Shown: positions 35,096-48,177 of the stretch, one piece after another | How positions within the stretch are numbered: the stretch's first letter is position 1 | Layout: every line of letters starts with the position of its first letter | Source of the DNA: Impatiens glandulifera | Taxonomy: Eukaryota > Streptophyta > Magnoliopsida > Ericales > Balsaminaceae | DNA length: 64,000 nt | Assembly: GCF_907164915.1 (NCBI RefSeq) | Contig: NC_061869.1 | Span: forward strand, 9,969,721 to 10,033,720 | Direction of reading: 5' to 3' | The notes under the pieces: model-generated | What the model saw: the letters and a program-made list of their open reading frames with translations, nothing else | Databases searched by the model: none | What the model was told of the DNA's origin: nothing | Program-made: the position numbers and the translations under genes

Positions 35096-37413
35096 ATGAC
35101 TTTTGCAAACATTGTAGCTTCAGTAGTACGGGAAATTCCCTCCTTGTCAACAGTTGGTACAAGCCCGGCGAACTCTCTTAATTGGGCAATGGGTGAATCC
35201 AACACATGCTCTCCTAATCCTAAGATAGAAAATTCGAATGCAATTAACCTCCACATAGGCTCAGGAGAGAATCACACGAATATCCTCTTTGAAAATCATG
35301 GGTCTCCAAAGCCAGGAGGAAATGGTGGAAATCTGACTGACGTGAGCAAGAGCAATAATAAAGATTTTGCAGTCAACACGCCAAGTATGTTTTTTACCAA
35401 TCCCAATAACACTCATGAGATGAATGAAAATGATAATAAAACTGTTAGTGGAATACATGCTGATAGCCTAGATTGTGATAGTCTAGGACATGCTCTAGGA
35501 AAAGATAGAGTAGTTTTGGAAAATAGTATAGGAAATAAAAATGCACAGGTCATTCACTCGGATTCTAATGGGAATCAAATTCAACTTGAGATTATTGAGA
35601 TACCTGACTCAGACGAAGAAGCAGAGAAAATAATTCAGAAAGAATTAGAAAGAGAAAGAATTAATGCAGAAAATCTGGGTGAAACAAGAAAAATGCAAAG
35701 AATGGCAGCGAAAGTATTGGGTAAAAAACAAACCCGAGGAAATGGAGGGTTGGTTTTAATGAATGAGCCAATCTGAAAGGACATAGAAATCAGATAACGA
35801 AATTATTGATACTGGGAAAGAAAGGCCAAATCGTTTTAAGCAAAGAGAAAAGCCAACAGTACACTGAGCAGCTCAACCTACATTACCTACAAGACTAGAA
35901 TCTCCTAAAAAAAGAGGAGTACGATACTATTGTGAGATGGTCTGTTGAAACTTTGAGAGAGCTCTCTAAATGCTCCAAAACCAGAGTCTACTTCATCAAG
36001 AACAATTCTAATTGGAATGTAGATCAAGTCTGGAAGAAAGCTGAAGAACAAAGAAAAACTCAAGGGAAGGATCAGAAAACAGGGCAAAACCAGAGTAACG
36101 AGCAGAATGAACAACAGAAACAGAATGTAGGGCAGAAGAACATAGGGGAAATAAAAGCTGACAATCCAGTTCAAGAGAGGGGAAAGATTTTAATTGAAAC
36201 ATTTAAGCCAAAAGTTGAAATTATCGGTTCTCCGTTTGAATCAAACTACCCCAAGAAGTTAAGGAAAACTGCGTAAATTCATGGAAGAATGTCATAGTGA
36301 GCAACTTCATCGGAAGAAACAAGGTGCCATTTCTAGTAACAAAAAAAACTCTAATGGAACAATTGGGGGAAAATGGTCTAGAAAAGGTAACATCAAACAT
36401 TCATGACTTGTACTTTCTCAAATTCAAAGAAGGACCAGATCTCGAAAGTATTCTGATCAATGGGCACACATTTATTGGAAAAAACTACATGAAACTCGAA
36501 AAATGGATAGAAGGTATGAACCTCTTCAGCAAGCCCAAAGAAACTGCGCAAATCTGGTTCCAATTGCGCAACATCCCTCCCCACATGTATAACCCTGAAG
36601 CATTAAGTCACTTTGCGAGCCTATTGGGGAGTCCACTCTACATGGACTCAACTACAGAAAAAGGTGAGCATATGACTTATGCTAGGATGTGCATTGGGAT
36701 ACACCCGAGATCAAATCTTCCATACCAGATGACGGTAACAGACAAAAAAGGTGAACCCACAATTATGAGAATCTCATATGAGTGGAGGCCGAATAGATGC
36801 TTTGACTGTAATACATTCGAACATGTCTGTTACAAGTGCCCGAAAATAATTGAAGAAGAAAGGAAGAAGAAGATCGAGAAAGAGACAAAGACAGAGACAA
36901 AAGAAACAGAAAGAAGAACAAGAAATGTTGAAAAAAGAAAAGGTTGAGAATGAAAGACAGAAAATGGTTACTAAAGAATCAGTATTGAGTAAACAGAAGG
37001 ACCAAGATAAGGAAGGAAATTCAGAACATGGTTTTGAAGAACAGGGGAAGGAAGATAGAGTGGTAAGAGATTCAGAATCAAATGCTGAGAATGAAGAGGT
37101 AACAAAGAAACTTGAACTGGAAGCAAGAATCAATACTGAAGAGGTTATGGAAAGGGAAAGTGTGGGAGAAAGCAAGAAAGGGGAAGTGGGTGAAGGAAAT
37201 GGGAAAGATAAAGAAGAGGCAGCTGAATCGATTGAAACTGTACAATCTCCAATTCAAAAAAAAGTTGACCAGAGAAACACAAAAATCCCAAAACAAGAAG
37301 GTAAGAAAATTAAGGAAAATACAATTCCTTATAGCCTTGCTATATGGGAAAATCAAAAAGAAAGAAAAAGTAAAGGAAGGGGAAGTAAAACTGGAACATC
37401 TTCTTTTCATTAA
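35096..37413 (+). pseudogene. LINE ORF1 (DUF4283, zinc knuckle), broken
   Basis: Starts MTFANIVASVVREIPSLS. It is broken into pieces (to 35776, about 35932-36276, 36297-36947, 36850-37413). The third piece carries the DUF4283 region (NFIGRNKVPFLVTKKTLMEQ, IWFQLRNIPPHMYN) and the knuckle CFDCNTFEHVCYKC (CX2CX4HX4C). A highly charged Lys/Glu-rich tail follows. ORF1 proteins of plant L1 elements bind RNA and form the retrotransposition particle. The final TAA (37411-37413) shares its last base with the ATG of ORF2 (37413). Confidence 0.85.
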
Positions 37414-40400
37414 TGAACTTAATGACATGGAATATTAGAGGGTTAAATGACCCTATAAAAAGAAGAGAAGTTAGAAGAATAGCAGAAAAGAATGAAATCA
37501 CAGTATTTGGAATTATTGAAACAAAAGTCAGACAAAGTCAAATAGAGAATGTTGCCCAAGGTTGCTTCAAAGAAGAATGAGAATTTATTCATAACTCTGA
37601 TGGGATTAAAAGTAGAATCTGGGTAGGATGGGATAAAAGAAGGGTTGAAATCAAGAAATTTTTTGAAAGCAAGCAAGTTATTTTGAAAGAGGTTATCAAT
37701 CTGGTGACAAGGGTAAAAATATTTTCTGCAGTAGTCTATGCAAGCAACTCTGGGACAGAGAGGAAGACACATTGGAATGATTTAAGAAGAAATAATACGG
37801 ACGACGAACTGTGGGTTATTTTGGGAGATTTTAACGTTACAAGATTCAGAAATGAAAGAGAGCCTGAGACAAACATAACACAAGACATGCAGGATTTCAA
37901 TGAATGCATTCGAGACATAAACTGCATTGAACCGTCTTTCTCAGGTAATCTATTTTCATGGTCAACTACAAGAGGGGCGGACAACTTGAGAAAGAGCAGA
38001 ATTGATAGAGGCCTAGTGAATGAAAAATGGGTGGAAATTTACCCAAGAAGCCAAATCCAGGTTTTGCAACCAGGTATCTCTGATCACCGCCCTTTGAAAT
38101 TCTTTTGGGAAAAGGAGAAAAAACAGAAAAGACCCCTTAAGTTCTTCAACTTCTGGATGAAAGATGAAGAATTTAATAAAATCCTTAATAAAACTTGGAA
38201 CATCAGAATTAATGGAACAAAGATGTTTTGAGTTTTGAGAAACTAAGATTACTAAAAGGGAAGCTGAATAAACTAGACCGGAAAAAATATAGTGGGATTT
38301 CTAAAAGAGTAGAGGAAGCCAGAACGAAACTGGAGGAAATACAAAGCAAGACACTAAGAGCCCCAAATCTACTTTATAACAGGGAGGAGGAAAAATAGGC
38401 TCTTACACGATTCAGAGACATCTGTTCTAAAGAGGAAAGTTTTGCTAAGCAAAAATCTAGAGAAAATTGGCTTTCATTAGGAGACAAGAATACTTCTTTC
38501 TTCTATAAAAAATGTTCATCAAGGAATTTCAGAAATCAGGTCCTAAGGCTCACAAACTCAAATGGAGATGTTTTACAGGGATAAAAGGCAGTTCATGAGG
38601 AAGCAATAAGTTTCTACAAAGAGCTTATTGGAACAGAAACTAGCACAATAATAGAGGACAGCCGAAGATTGCTTCAAAAGATTGTGCAAAGAAAAATCAG
38701 TGAAGAAAGTGGTAACAAATTGATTACAAGAGTCAGTATGGAAGAAGTTAGAAAAGTTGTGTTTTCGATGAAAGGGGATAAAATCCCAGGGCCAGATGGT
38801 TTCAACGCGAACTTCTTCAAAGAAAACTGGGAAATAGTGGGTAAAGATGTAAGCGAAGGGGTTTTGGAATTCTTCCAAAACAGGAAAATGTTGAAGCAAT
38901 GGAACGTCATAGTGTTGAATTTGATTCATAAGAATTCAATTCCGGAAAAAATTCAGGACTTTCGTCCTATTTCATGCTGCAATGTTATTTACAAAATTAT
39001 TTCAAAAATTATTTTGCAACGTTTGAAAACAGTTATTGATAAACTTGTAGGATTAGGGCAATCAGAATTTATTCCCAAACGCTCTATTTCCCATAACATC
39101 CTACTCACGTAGAGCTTATTGAATGGATATGGCAAGAAAAACATATCGCCACGTGTGGCTTTTAAAATTGACATTAAAAAAGCTTTTGACTCGATCAGAT
39201 GGGGATCAATCCACGAATTCCTCATTGCTGCAGGTTTTCCAATTATTTTCATTGATTGGATTATGCAATGTGTTTCCACTCCTCGCTTTGTTGTGAGCGT
39301 GAATGGTATTCATGGAGGTTTTTTCAAGGGTGAAAGGGGAGTAAGGAAAGGAGACCCTATATCTCCTTAACTATTCGTCTTAATAATGGAAATTCTTGAC
39401 TGCATTTTAAAAATGTTTCTGAGAAGTCATCATTTCAAATTTCACCCGTACTGCAAAGAAGAAGCAATAACCCATATATGTTTTGCAGATTATCTATTTT
39501 TTGTGGCTTATGCGGATGTTGAATCTGTTAGTATAATCAAAGAAGTTCTAATAATCTTTTCGAGTATTACAGGTCTATACATCAACGAGGACAAAAGTCA
39601 GACTTTCTATGGAGGGGTTAATGAAGAAAGAAAAGAAAACATTTTCAATATTATGGGAATCAAGGAAGGTGAACTACCAGTGAAATACCTTGGAGTACCC
39701 CTATCATCAAAACAACTCCGATACAATCACTTTAGACAACTGGTAGAAAAGGTTATAAATTCTGTCTTGGGTTAGGCTACGAAAAAACTGTCTTATGCAG
39801 GTAGAATCGAGCTCGTTAAAAAAGTCATTTTTAGAATTATTGGCTACTGGGCACAATAGATAGTCATCCCAAAGAATGTAATTGCTGAACTCGATAGAAT
39901 CATGAGAGACTACATATGGGGAACATAAGGCAGAGGAGGAAAAAAAGTCAAATAGGAGGATGTTTGCACTCCCATAGAAGAAGGAGGACTAGGAATAAAA
40001 AATTATGTTGAATAGAACAAAGCCCTCACCATCAAGAGCTTATGGGAGTTAGAGCAAAAAGCGGACTCCCTATGTGTCAAATGGGTGCATACAAGATTTA
40101 TGAAAGAAGAGCAGAGTATCTAGACACTAAGCATCAACGAAAAAATGGCATGGTCATTGAAGAAAATCCTAAAAACAAGAAAAGATGTCTTTCAAATGGT
40201 GAAAACCACAATTGGAAATGGAAGAGGGGTACTATTCTGGCATGATCCTTGGCTGGATAATATTCTCATTATATTCAAAGAAGAAATACAAGGAAACAGA
40301 GTTAGAAGAGAATACATTAAGTACTCATTTAGAGACGTATATGAAGGTAGATGTGATTCACTTTTGAGGCGTATTCCAGAAGGTGATAAAATCCTAAACC

Positions 40401-41067
40401 TAATGAGGCAGAAGCAACTCAATGAAAATAATGATGAAATAAGCTGGAAACAGAAAGCAATAAGAAGTTTATTACAGGAAAGGCATGGGAAATGGTTAGA
40501 ACAAGAGGACAAGAGGTAGATTGGCATAATGTGGTATGGTCTCCAAAAATTATTCCTCGTCACCAATTTATTCTCTAGCTGGTATACAGGAAAAGGTTGA
40601 CAACAAAAGATAAAATTTGAAAATATATAAATATTCCTGATATCAACTGTGTCCTATGTTCAGGAGTTGAGGAAAACATAAACTATTTATTTGGGGAATG
40701 CTCTTTTGTAATACAAATCTGGAGGATGTATGTTGCAAACATGAACATCATCAACTTTCCAAGAATATGGGAAGAAATCCAAGAGTGGATGAAGAATAAA
40801 GCAAAAGGAAGATCCTTCTATGTAAGTATGTTGAAATGCTACTTTGGAGCAGTAATCTACAATAGCTGGAAAGAAAGAAATTCAAGAATTCATAGTGGAA
40901 GAAGTAGAACCGCTGAAGATATTTGGAGAGATATAACTTCAGATGGAAATACACTCATTCAATCCTGGAGAGGAATCGAAAGTAATGAAGAGAATAGAAA
41001 GCTCTGCCATATATGGGATATTTCGTTTAAGAAGGTCACAAGTAAAATAAAAGTAAAAACGTTGTAG
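37413..41067 (+). pseudogene. LINE ORF2 (endonuclease, reverse transcriptase, zf-RVT), broken
   Basis: Starts MNLMTWNIRGLNDPIKRREV, the typical N-terminus of the L1 endonuclease. The first stop is at about 37578. GDFNVTRF and SDHRPLKFFW mark the endonuclease. The reverse transcriptase shows GPDGFNANFFKENW, DFRPISCCNVIYKI, FKIDIKKAFDS and VRKGDPISP. The catalytic FADD reads FADY (near 39487), which removes an essential aspartate. A zf-RVT remnant (INCVLCSG..NYLFGECSF) lies near 40640-40710. More than ten stops or frameshifts are evident. Confidence 0.9.
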
Positions 41068-41230
41068 GCGCTAATTGATTATTGTTATTGTCTGTAATTC
41101 AATTATTGTTTCATTGTCAAATCTAGAAATTGTCTAGATCTGATCTTAAACTTTTGTATTTTTTCCCTCTTTTGGGTTTTTTTAATGAAATGGCACTAAG
41201 TTATTTTCCAAAAAAAATGAATCAACCAAA

Positions 41231-42808
41231 GAGGCAAGTCATTTGTAACTTCTATTGACATTACAATTTGTTGATCGAGCAAAGCCGCTCCCAATCCATA
41301 TTCTTAAAGAAAAAATTCACCCAGTTACTTTTACAAACAAAAGAAGTTAGTTGAAGAGAAAATTTACCAAAGTATCCCCGATAACTCATTTGCTATAAGT
41401 GCAACATCTCAAATATCTCCCATAGGAATTTCATATCGGATAGTTTAAATTATCGGTTTGTCATGTTGTGTTGTTCTTCAAGGATGAAAATATCACTTCT
41501 TTTCGCCAACACAAAGCTCTTTTCATATGTTTTCCATTTACTGCATTTCAGTCTCATAAATAATAGGTTCAATATCAATGTTAACAAAATTTTCTTTGTC
41601 ATCCAAAGACTGCCACATATACCTTAGAATTCAAACATGTTATTTCATAAACAGTCTAATCAAACGGCCGAGCCTTTCCAGCAGCGGGAAGTCTCTAAAG
41701 AACACTCTATCTGGATGACTCCAATAGAAGTAGAGCAACTAACCTAGACAACCAAAATGTCCCAAAATAGATTAAAGTTCCAGCGGAGGTTCGGACTTTT
41801 CGGTCACATCTTCTTCATAGAGACAAAGAGCGATCCATTCTCACCGATTTCGCCTTCTTTGCCTCCATGACTATAAGACCCCGACATTACCGTGAGTGGC
41901 AATAACATCGAGTTTGAGTTTGAGTTATGTGTCTATAATGGCGGATTTGTTTGGAGAGAAAGAGATATCCTAAGGTTAATGGGCTGCGTGAATAAAGTCT
42001 TAGGTGTAATTATCATTTGTTTTTCATCTTGGTTGTCTCTGTACATTTCTACACTTAGTTTACTACCCCATTTTGTTTAGTCCCAGATATTGTTACTAAT
42101 GAAGGTCCACCTTCTCTTGTTTATATAAATACAAACCTTGGTCGAAATTCTCAAATATCTAATATCCATCATCTAAGTCCAAATCAATTAATAGTTCTTT
42201 GAAAGTATTCATCTTCATCTCTTCAATCACCACAATGATTATGAAAGGGTAGAACAACTATGTAATATATTTAAGGGAGATTGGATACCATAACCAAAAT
42301 AGGTATACTATACAAACTCGACCAAGTATATCCCGTAAAAAATGAGGGTCTACACTAATATATCTATTTTGGTTTGATTTTTAAGTTGTCACCTCCAAGA
42401 AAACTGTACATTCTAACCTGAGGCTTCAACACATCAACAAAGAGGAGCCATGATGTGCCTTCTTGAGCCCCGAGACAAGTAGGGGCTTGAATTTGGCGAC
42501 CCATTGAGATATCTTCTTCACAGAAGCTATTGTCAACCTTTGTGTCTCTCTTCCTTTGAGTGCAAAAACAACGTTGTTGGAAATCCATGTCCGATCTCTT
42601 GGAAGTTGCAAGGATATCAACTTATGTACAATGAAATTTGGGGCATACCAATAAATGGTAATAATGAGTGCGAAAGACTTACCACACTAACTAATGGTAA
42701 TGCAACATATTACATATGCATAGGGTCCTCCACCTTAGATTGCCCCAAAAATTTTTTAATATGTTCTTCCTAAGACTTAACCCTAGAACTGGTAGGGCCT
42801 GAGACATA
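41231..42808 (-). other. Unrecognised conserved block, copy 2 (right part)
   Basis: Continues the pairing with 19013-20737 after the LINE insertion. The open piece at 42426-42620 on minus (RTWISNNVVFALKGRETQRL, then WVAKFKPLLVSGLKKAHH) matches the piece at 20375-20605 with few changes. Other pieces contain deletions relative to copy 1, for example around 41540 where about 180 bp of copy 1 are missing. I do not recognise the family. Confidence 0.4.
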
Positions 42809-42813
42809 CTTGG

Positions 42814-43182
42814 TGTTATGATTTGTATCTCCCAAATTCGACCTGCTTGAAACGATCTTTAAAAAACGTAAGAAAGAAGAACACAAGAAGACACATATTT
42901 ATAGTGGTTCACTCAAATTGAGTTACGTTCACTTCAGCTGCCACCAGATTTCACTATGAAGAAGAAGAAGGAATACAAGTTTTTTTTGTCTCACACTTTA
43001 TCTCTCTAGAATTATGTCTTATTTCTGTAAACCCTTAATAATCACATATTTATAGGGTAAACATTCAGGTAATAAACCTAAATAACTCTTGGTCAGACCG
43101 AAGCCTAAAACTAAATACAAATCCAATAAACTCTAATTAACAATGTAGAGTTTATTATAAGTGTAGGCTCCATAACTCAACA
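42814..43182 (-). repeat. 3' LTR of the degenerate Copia element
   Basis: 369 bp, TGTTATGATTTGTATC...ACTCAACA as read on plus. It adjoins the polypurine tract at 43183-43195. Confidence 0.88.
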
Positions 43183-43499
43183 ATCTCCCACTTGGAGACT
43201 AACTTCATCATATCTCGATTGATAACGGTTTTTCATCCGGTGTCTTAATGAAGAAGACCAACTGAAGTTGCACACAACTTCAGTTTCTTATTTGTCACAG
43301 CTTTCGTTAACATATCATCTGGATTCTCACTCCCGAAAATCTTCTCAATAGCTAATAATCCATCTTCTAAAGTTGACCGGATGAAATGCTAACGGACCTG
43401 TATATGCTTCATCCTGCTATGATAAACCAGATTTTTTTCCAAATGAATGACACTCTGACTGTCGCATCGCAACACACTTCCCTCGTAGTCTTGACCCAA

Positions 43500-46400
43500 T
43501 TCTCGCAAAAAGGGTTATGACCACATCATCTTCCTAGCAGCCTCTGTCACAACAACATACTCTGCCTCACAACTAGAAAGATCAACAATCTTCTGCAATT
43601 TTGAAACCCAACTAATTGCAGTACCTCCAAGAGTATAAATGTACCCTGTTGTGCTCTTCCTATTATCAACATCACCACCATTATCAGCATCAACATATTC
43701 TTCTAAACTCATATTAGACTTTCGAAAACACAAAGTGAGACCCGTACTTCCTCTTAAGTATCGTAATAACCACTTTACTACTTCCCAATGTTGTCTACCC
43801 GGGTTGCTCATGAACATGCTAACAACTCCCACTGTATGTGCTAAGTCTGGTCTTATACAAACCATCGCATACATAATACAACCAATGGTAAAGGAATACA
43901 GAACAATGACCATGCAATTTTTCTCCTCCTCTGTTGAAGGTGACTGGTCTTTAGATAGTCTGAAGTGACTAGCTAAGGGGGTAGTAACTGTTTTGCATCA
44001 TACAAATTGAACATGCTAAGAACTTCCTTTACATATTCTTCTTGTGAAAGCTTGAGAACTTCTTCATCCCTGAAAATTCTCATCCCAAGGATTTATTTTG
44101 CAGCACCCAAATCCTTCATTGCAAACTTTTCAGACAACTCTTTCTTGAGCTTGTTAATCTCATACAAGTTTGCTCCAACAATCAACATGTCATCAACGTA
44201 AAGGAGTATAATAATATACGATTTATCAAACCTCTTGATATAGTAGCAATGATCAGCTTCACACCTCAGAAAATTGTTACTTTTCATTAAGCTATCAAAC
44301 TTCTTGTACCATTGCCTTGGAACATGTTTCAAATCATACAAACTCTTCTAAAGCTTACACACAAGCTCATCTTTTCCTTTGATTTCAAATCCTTCTGGTT
44401 GTCGCATATAAATCTCTTCATCTAAATCACAATGAAGAAAAGATGTTCTGACATCCATTTGTTGAAGATGAATGTCTTCTTTCACAACCAAACTCAAAAT
44501 AGTTCTGATTGTCATCAATTTAACTACTAGAGAGAAGATCTCATTGTAGTCAATACCTTCTTTCTGTTGAAATCCTTTCACAACCAACCTTGTCTTGTAC
44601 CTCATGGTTTTATCATGTTCTTTTTTAATCCTGAAGATTCATTTATTGTGAAGTGCTTTCTTTCCCTTTGGTAGCTTAGTGAGCTCCAAAGTATGACTCA
44701 ACGTCAAAAAATTCATCTCATTTTTCATCGCAGACTCCCACTTAACCGATTCATCAAATTGTATTGCTTCCTCATAGCATTCAGGTTCACCTCTATCTGT
44801 CAACAAAATATAGTTTAGAGATGGAGACCACCTCTCAACTGGTTTTCGATTCCTTAGCGATCTTCTCAACTGTATAACCAGTGTTTCTTGATTTACATAT
44901 GGGGTCACGTTCTCAATGATTTCATTTTCAACAACACACTATTCTTCTTCGACAGTCAATATATATCCAGCTGAAAATTCTCTCAAGTCGACTGTATCAG
45001 CCTCTTCCAACTTGGAATCACCATTTGATGTCTTTCTAACACAATCTTTGTAGAGAACCTGTTCATTGAAGATGACATTTCTGCTACGAATGATCTTCTA
45101 ATTTTGATTATCCCCAAAACGATAACCAAACTCGATATCACCATAACTAATGAAAAACATTTATTAGACTTTGAATCAAGCTTGCTCATACCACATTCAT
45201 TAATATGAACATATGATAAACAACCAAAAACTTTCAAATAAGAAATGTTTACCTTTTTATTGCTCTAGGCTTCTTCAGGAATTCTGAATTCAAGAGCAAC
45301 GGAGGGTCCCCTATTTATCAAATAGGCAGCATTATTGATATCTCCTACCTAGAAGGTTTTAGGCAGCCTTGCATGCAATCTCATTCTTCTAGCACATTCG
45401 GTCAATGTTCGATTCATTCGTTCAACTACTTCATTCTCTTGAGGCGTTTGGGGAATAGTGTTCATCATACTGATCCCATTTACATCACAATACTCTTTGA
45501 AATTTGAATTGATATATTCACCACCGTTGTCGGATATTAAACACTTAACTTTCTGATTTGTTTCATTTTCAACCAAAGCCTTCCATTTCTTGAAAATAAC
45601 AAATACTTCAGACTTGTGCTTCATAAAATATACTCATACCTTTCTTGTCAAATCATTTATAAACGTCACGTAGTATTATGATCCGCCAATAGAAGAAATA
45701 GGTGTAGGTCCCCACAAATCAGTGTGTACCAAATATATCCTTTCTTTCTTGAGCTTCTTCCCAATCTTTAAGAAACTCACCCGTTTATGTTTTCCAAGAA
45801 TGCAGTTTTCACATAACTGATGTTCAACAGACTTCAGTTCTGAAATCTGTCAATTCTTCAAAAAAAATTCCATCCCTTTTTTCGCTCATATGGCCCAACC
45901 TGCAATGCCACAGCTCACTATTCTTCGAGTGATCAATTACATCAGCAACTATTTCTCTGCAAGTTGAAGTCGTGTATAACGTTCCAGTTTTGTGACCTCG
46001 AGCAACAACTATTGCTCCTTTAGTCACCTTCCATTCACCATTTCCACAACTGAAATTGTGACCTTCTTCATCAAGCTGTGTAATAGAAATCAGATTGCGC
46101 ATTAAACTTGGAATGTGTCTCACCTTATTAATCTTCCAAGCAGAACCATTTGCCATCTTCAATTTGATGTCCCCCATTCCAACAATATCTAGTGGCTCAC
46201 CATCTGCGAGATAAACTTTCCCACAGTTTTCAGCCACATAATTCTCCATTAATTCTTTGTGAGTAGTGGTGTGGAAAGACGCTCCCGAGTCCAAAATCCA
46301 TGAATCTATCGGGCTATCAACAGACAGAAGTAACGCATCAATGACAGATTCTGTAACAACGTTGGCTGCATCATTTTTATCATCACTATTTTTCTTCGGT

Positions 46401-47482
46401 GCTTTGCAGTTCCTCTTTAAATGACCATATTTACCACAATTCCAGCACTCAAATGTCCGCCCAGACTTGAACTGACTCCTCCTACTCCTCAACATAGATC
46501 TACTCTTACATTGGTTGAAATTTCTATCATTACCCCTGCCCATGTTTTTCACATTCAGAGTAGAACCTTTAAACGTTTCACCAGAATCAATTTTACAAAT
46601 ATTTTCAGCAAGAATACGATCTCTAACTTCAACAAATTTCAGTTTAGCATTTCCAACTGAATTACTAATTGTTACCCTCATAGGTTCCCAGCTATTTGGT
46701 AGAGATGCTAACAAAATCAGGGCACTAACTTCATCTTCAAAATCAATCTCAACAGATAGGAGTTGATTCACAATTGTCCGCCCAGACTTGGACTGACTCC
46801 TCCTGCTCCTTGACATAGATCTGCTTTTACCTCGGTTGAAATTTCTATCATTACCTATTCCCATGTTTTCCACATTCAAAGCAGAACCTTTGAATGTTTC
46901 ACCAGAATCAATTTTACGAACCTCTTCAGCAAGAATACGATCTTTAACTTCAACAAATTTCAGTTTAGCATTTCCAACTGAATTACTAATTGTTACCCTT
47001 ATAGGTTCCCAGCTATTTGGTAGAGATGCTAACAAAATCAAGGCACTAACTTCATCCCCAAAATCAATCTCAACAGATAGGAGTTGATTCACAATTGTAT
47101 TGAATTCGTTCAAATGAGTAGTGACAAAAGTACCATCAACCATTCTTAAGTAAAAAAGTTTTTTCATTAGATGTACCTTGTTGTTAGTAAATGGTTTCTC
47201 ATACATATCAGAAAGAGCTTTCATCAGACCCATAGCGGTCTTCTCCTTTGCTACATTGTGAGCAACCGTCTTGGCTAGCGTCAATCAGACAACTCCTAAA
47301 ACTTGTCTATCAAGGAGTTTCCATTCAGCTTCATCCATCTTTTCTGGTTTCTCACTTAATGGAACGTGAAGCTTCTTTCCATAGAGATAATCTTCAATTT
47401 GCATTCTCCAGAAGGCATAATCTGTCTTATCAAATCTTCCAATCCCATGTCCTATACTGTTCTCACTTGCTATCGTTTCCAA
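43500..47482 (-). pseudogene. Broken Tnt1-like gag-pol
   Basis: On minus, gag begins at 47482 with TTG where ATG is expected (LETIASENSIG). A TGA at 47285-47287 follows LGVV. It sits where I recall Arg in Tnt1-type gag, consistent with CGA to TGA at a CpG. The next open stretch (45824-47284) holds gag, a CCHC knuckle (CWNCGKYGHLKRNC), protease (ILDSGAS) and the pre-integrase LWHCRLGHMS. Integrase (45349-45624, SDNGGEY), reverse transcriptase (44093-44605, YVDD) and RNase H (43515-43913, SSCEAEY) lie in separate frames. The gag contains an in-frame 321-bp tandem duplication. It is non-functional. Confidence 0.9.
46456..47097 (-). repeat. In-frame 321-bp tandem duplication inside gag
   Basis: Units 46456-46776 and 46777-47097 each encode 107 residues, running from TIVNQLLSVEIDF through SALILLASLPNSWEP, DSGETFKGS and GNDRNFN to SKSGR. 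They have since diverged by substitution but not by frame. The second unit in reading order precedes the zinc knuckle. It duplicates the RNA-binding basic region. Confidence 0.9.
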
Positions 47483-47516
47483 TGCTCAGATTTAGCTTAA
47501 CTGCTCTGATACAAGT

Positions 47517-47873
47517 TGTTAGGATTTGTATCTTCTAAATTCGACCTACTTGAAATGATCTGTAAAAAACGTAAGAAAGAATACACAGATTTATAGTGGT
47601 TCACTCAAATTGAGCTACGTCCACTTCAGACGCCACTAGATTTCACTATGAAGAAGAAGAAGGAATACAAAGTTTTTTGCCTCACACTTTATCTCTCTAG
47701 AATTATGTCTCATTTTTGTAAACCCTTAATAATCATATATTTATAGGGTAAACATTCATGTAATAAACCTAAATAACTCTTGGTCAGGGCCAAACCCAAA
47801 ACTAAATACAAACCCAATAAACTCTAATTAACAATGTAGAGTTTATTATAAGTGTAGACTTAATAACTCAACA
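47517..47873 (-). repeat. 5' LTR of the degenerate Copia element
   Basis: 357 bp, starts TGTTAGGATTTG and ends ACTCAACA as read on plus. It lacks 12 bp present in the other LTR near 42877. Confidence 0.88.
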
Positions 47874-48177
47874 CTTGACAACACTATGGGTGATTTGCAT
47901 GCTGCAAGAGTGCTCAATATTTGGCCTAAATTTGACTAAGGACTTATTAAAGTAGGCATTGATTTTTCTTAGTTAATTAAATAAAAGAAGGCACCGTTGT
48001 TATTGCTAAATTTCAGTCGTGAGCGTCGCTATAGTTATTGAACCGATTGTAGAGGCTGATCAGATTGACCAAACAGGTATATATACATAAATTATGTAAT
48101 TATATATAACATTTAATACAGATCACCCTAGCATGTTAGATAACACTTTACATAAGTGCAATAAAGGAAGGGACTTG

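Larger units (their letters stand above)
34735..41213 (+). mobile_element. Full-length but inactivated L1-type LINE (6479 bp)
   Basis: The element is flanked by perfect 17-bp duplications AAAATGAATCAACCAAA (34718-34734 and 41214-41230). The empty site with one copy is at 18996-19012 in the paralogous block. It has a 5' UTR of about 360 bp, ORF1 (DUF4283 and a CCHC knuckle), ORF2 (endonuclease, reverse transcriptase, zf-RVT), a 3' UTR with TTTAATGAAATGGC, and a short A run. Both frames carry several stops and frameshifts, so it is dead. Confidence 0.95.
42814..47873 (-). mobile_element. Degenerate Tnt1-like Copia retrotransposon (5060 bp)
   Basis: The element reads on the minus strand. LTRs are 42814-43182 and 47517-47873. 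The primer-binding site next to the right LTR reads (on minus) TTGTATCAGAGC, one base off consensus, and the polypurine tract next to the left LTR reads CCAAGTGGGAGAT. The flanks CTTGG (42809-42813) and CTTGA (47874-47878) are a 5-bp duplication with one change. The uninterrupted target is at 20900-20904. The LTRs differ by roughly two dozen substitutions plus a 12-bp gap, so it is much older than the element at 23651. Confidence 0.93.
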
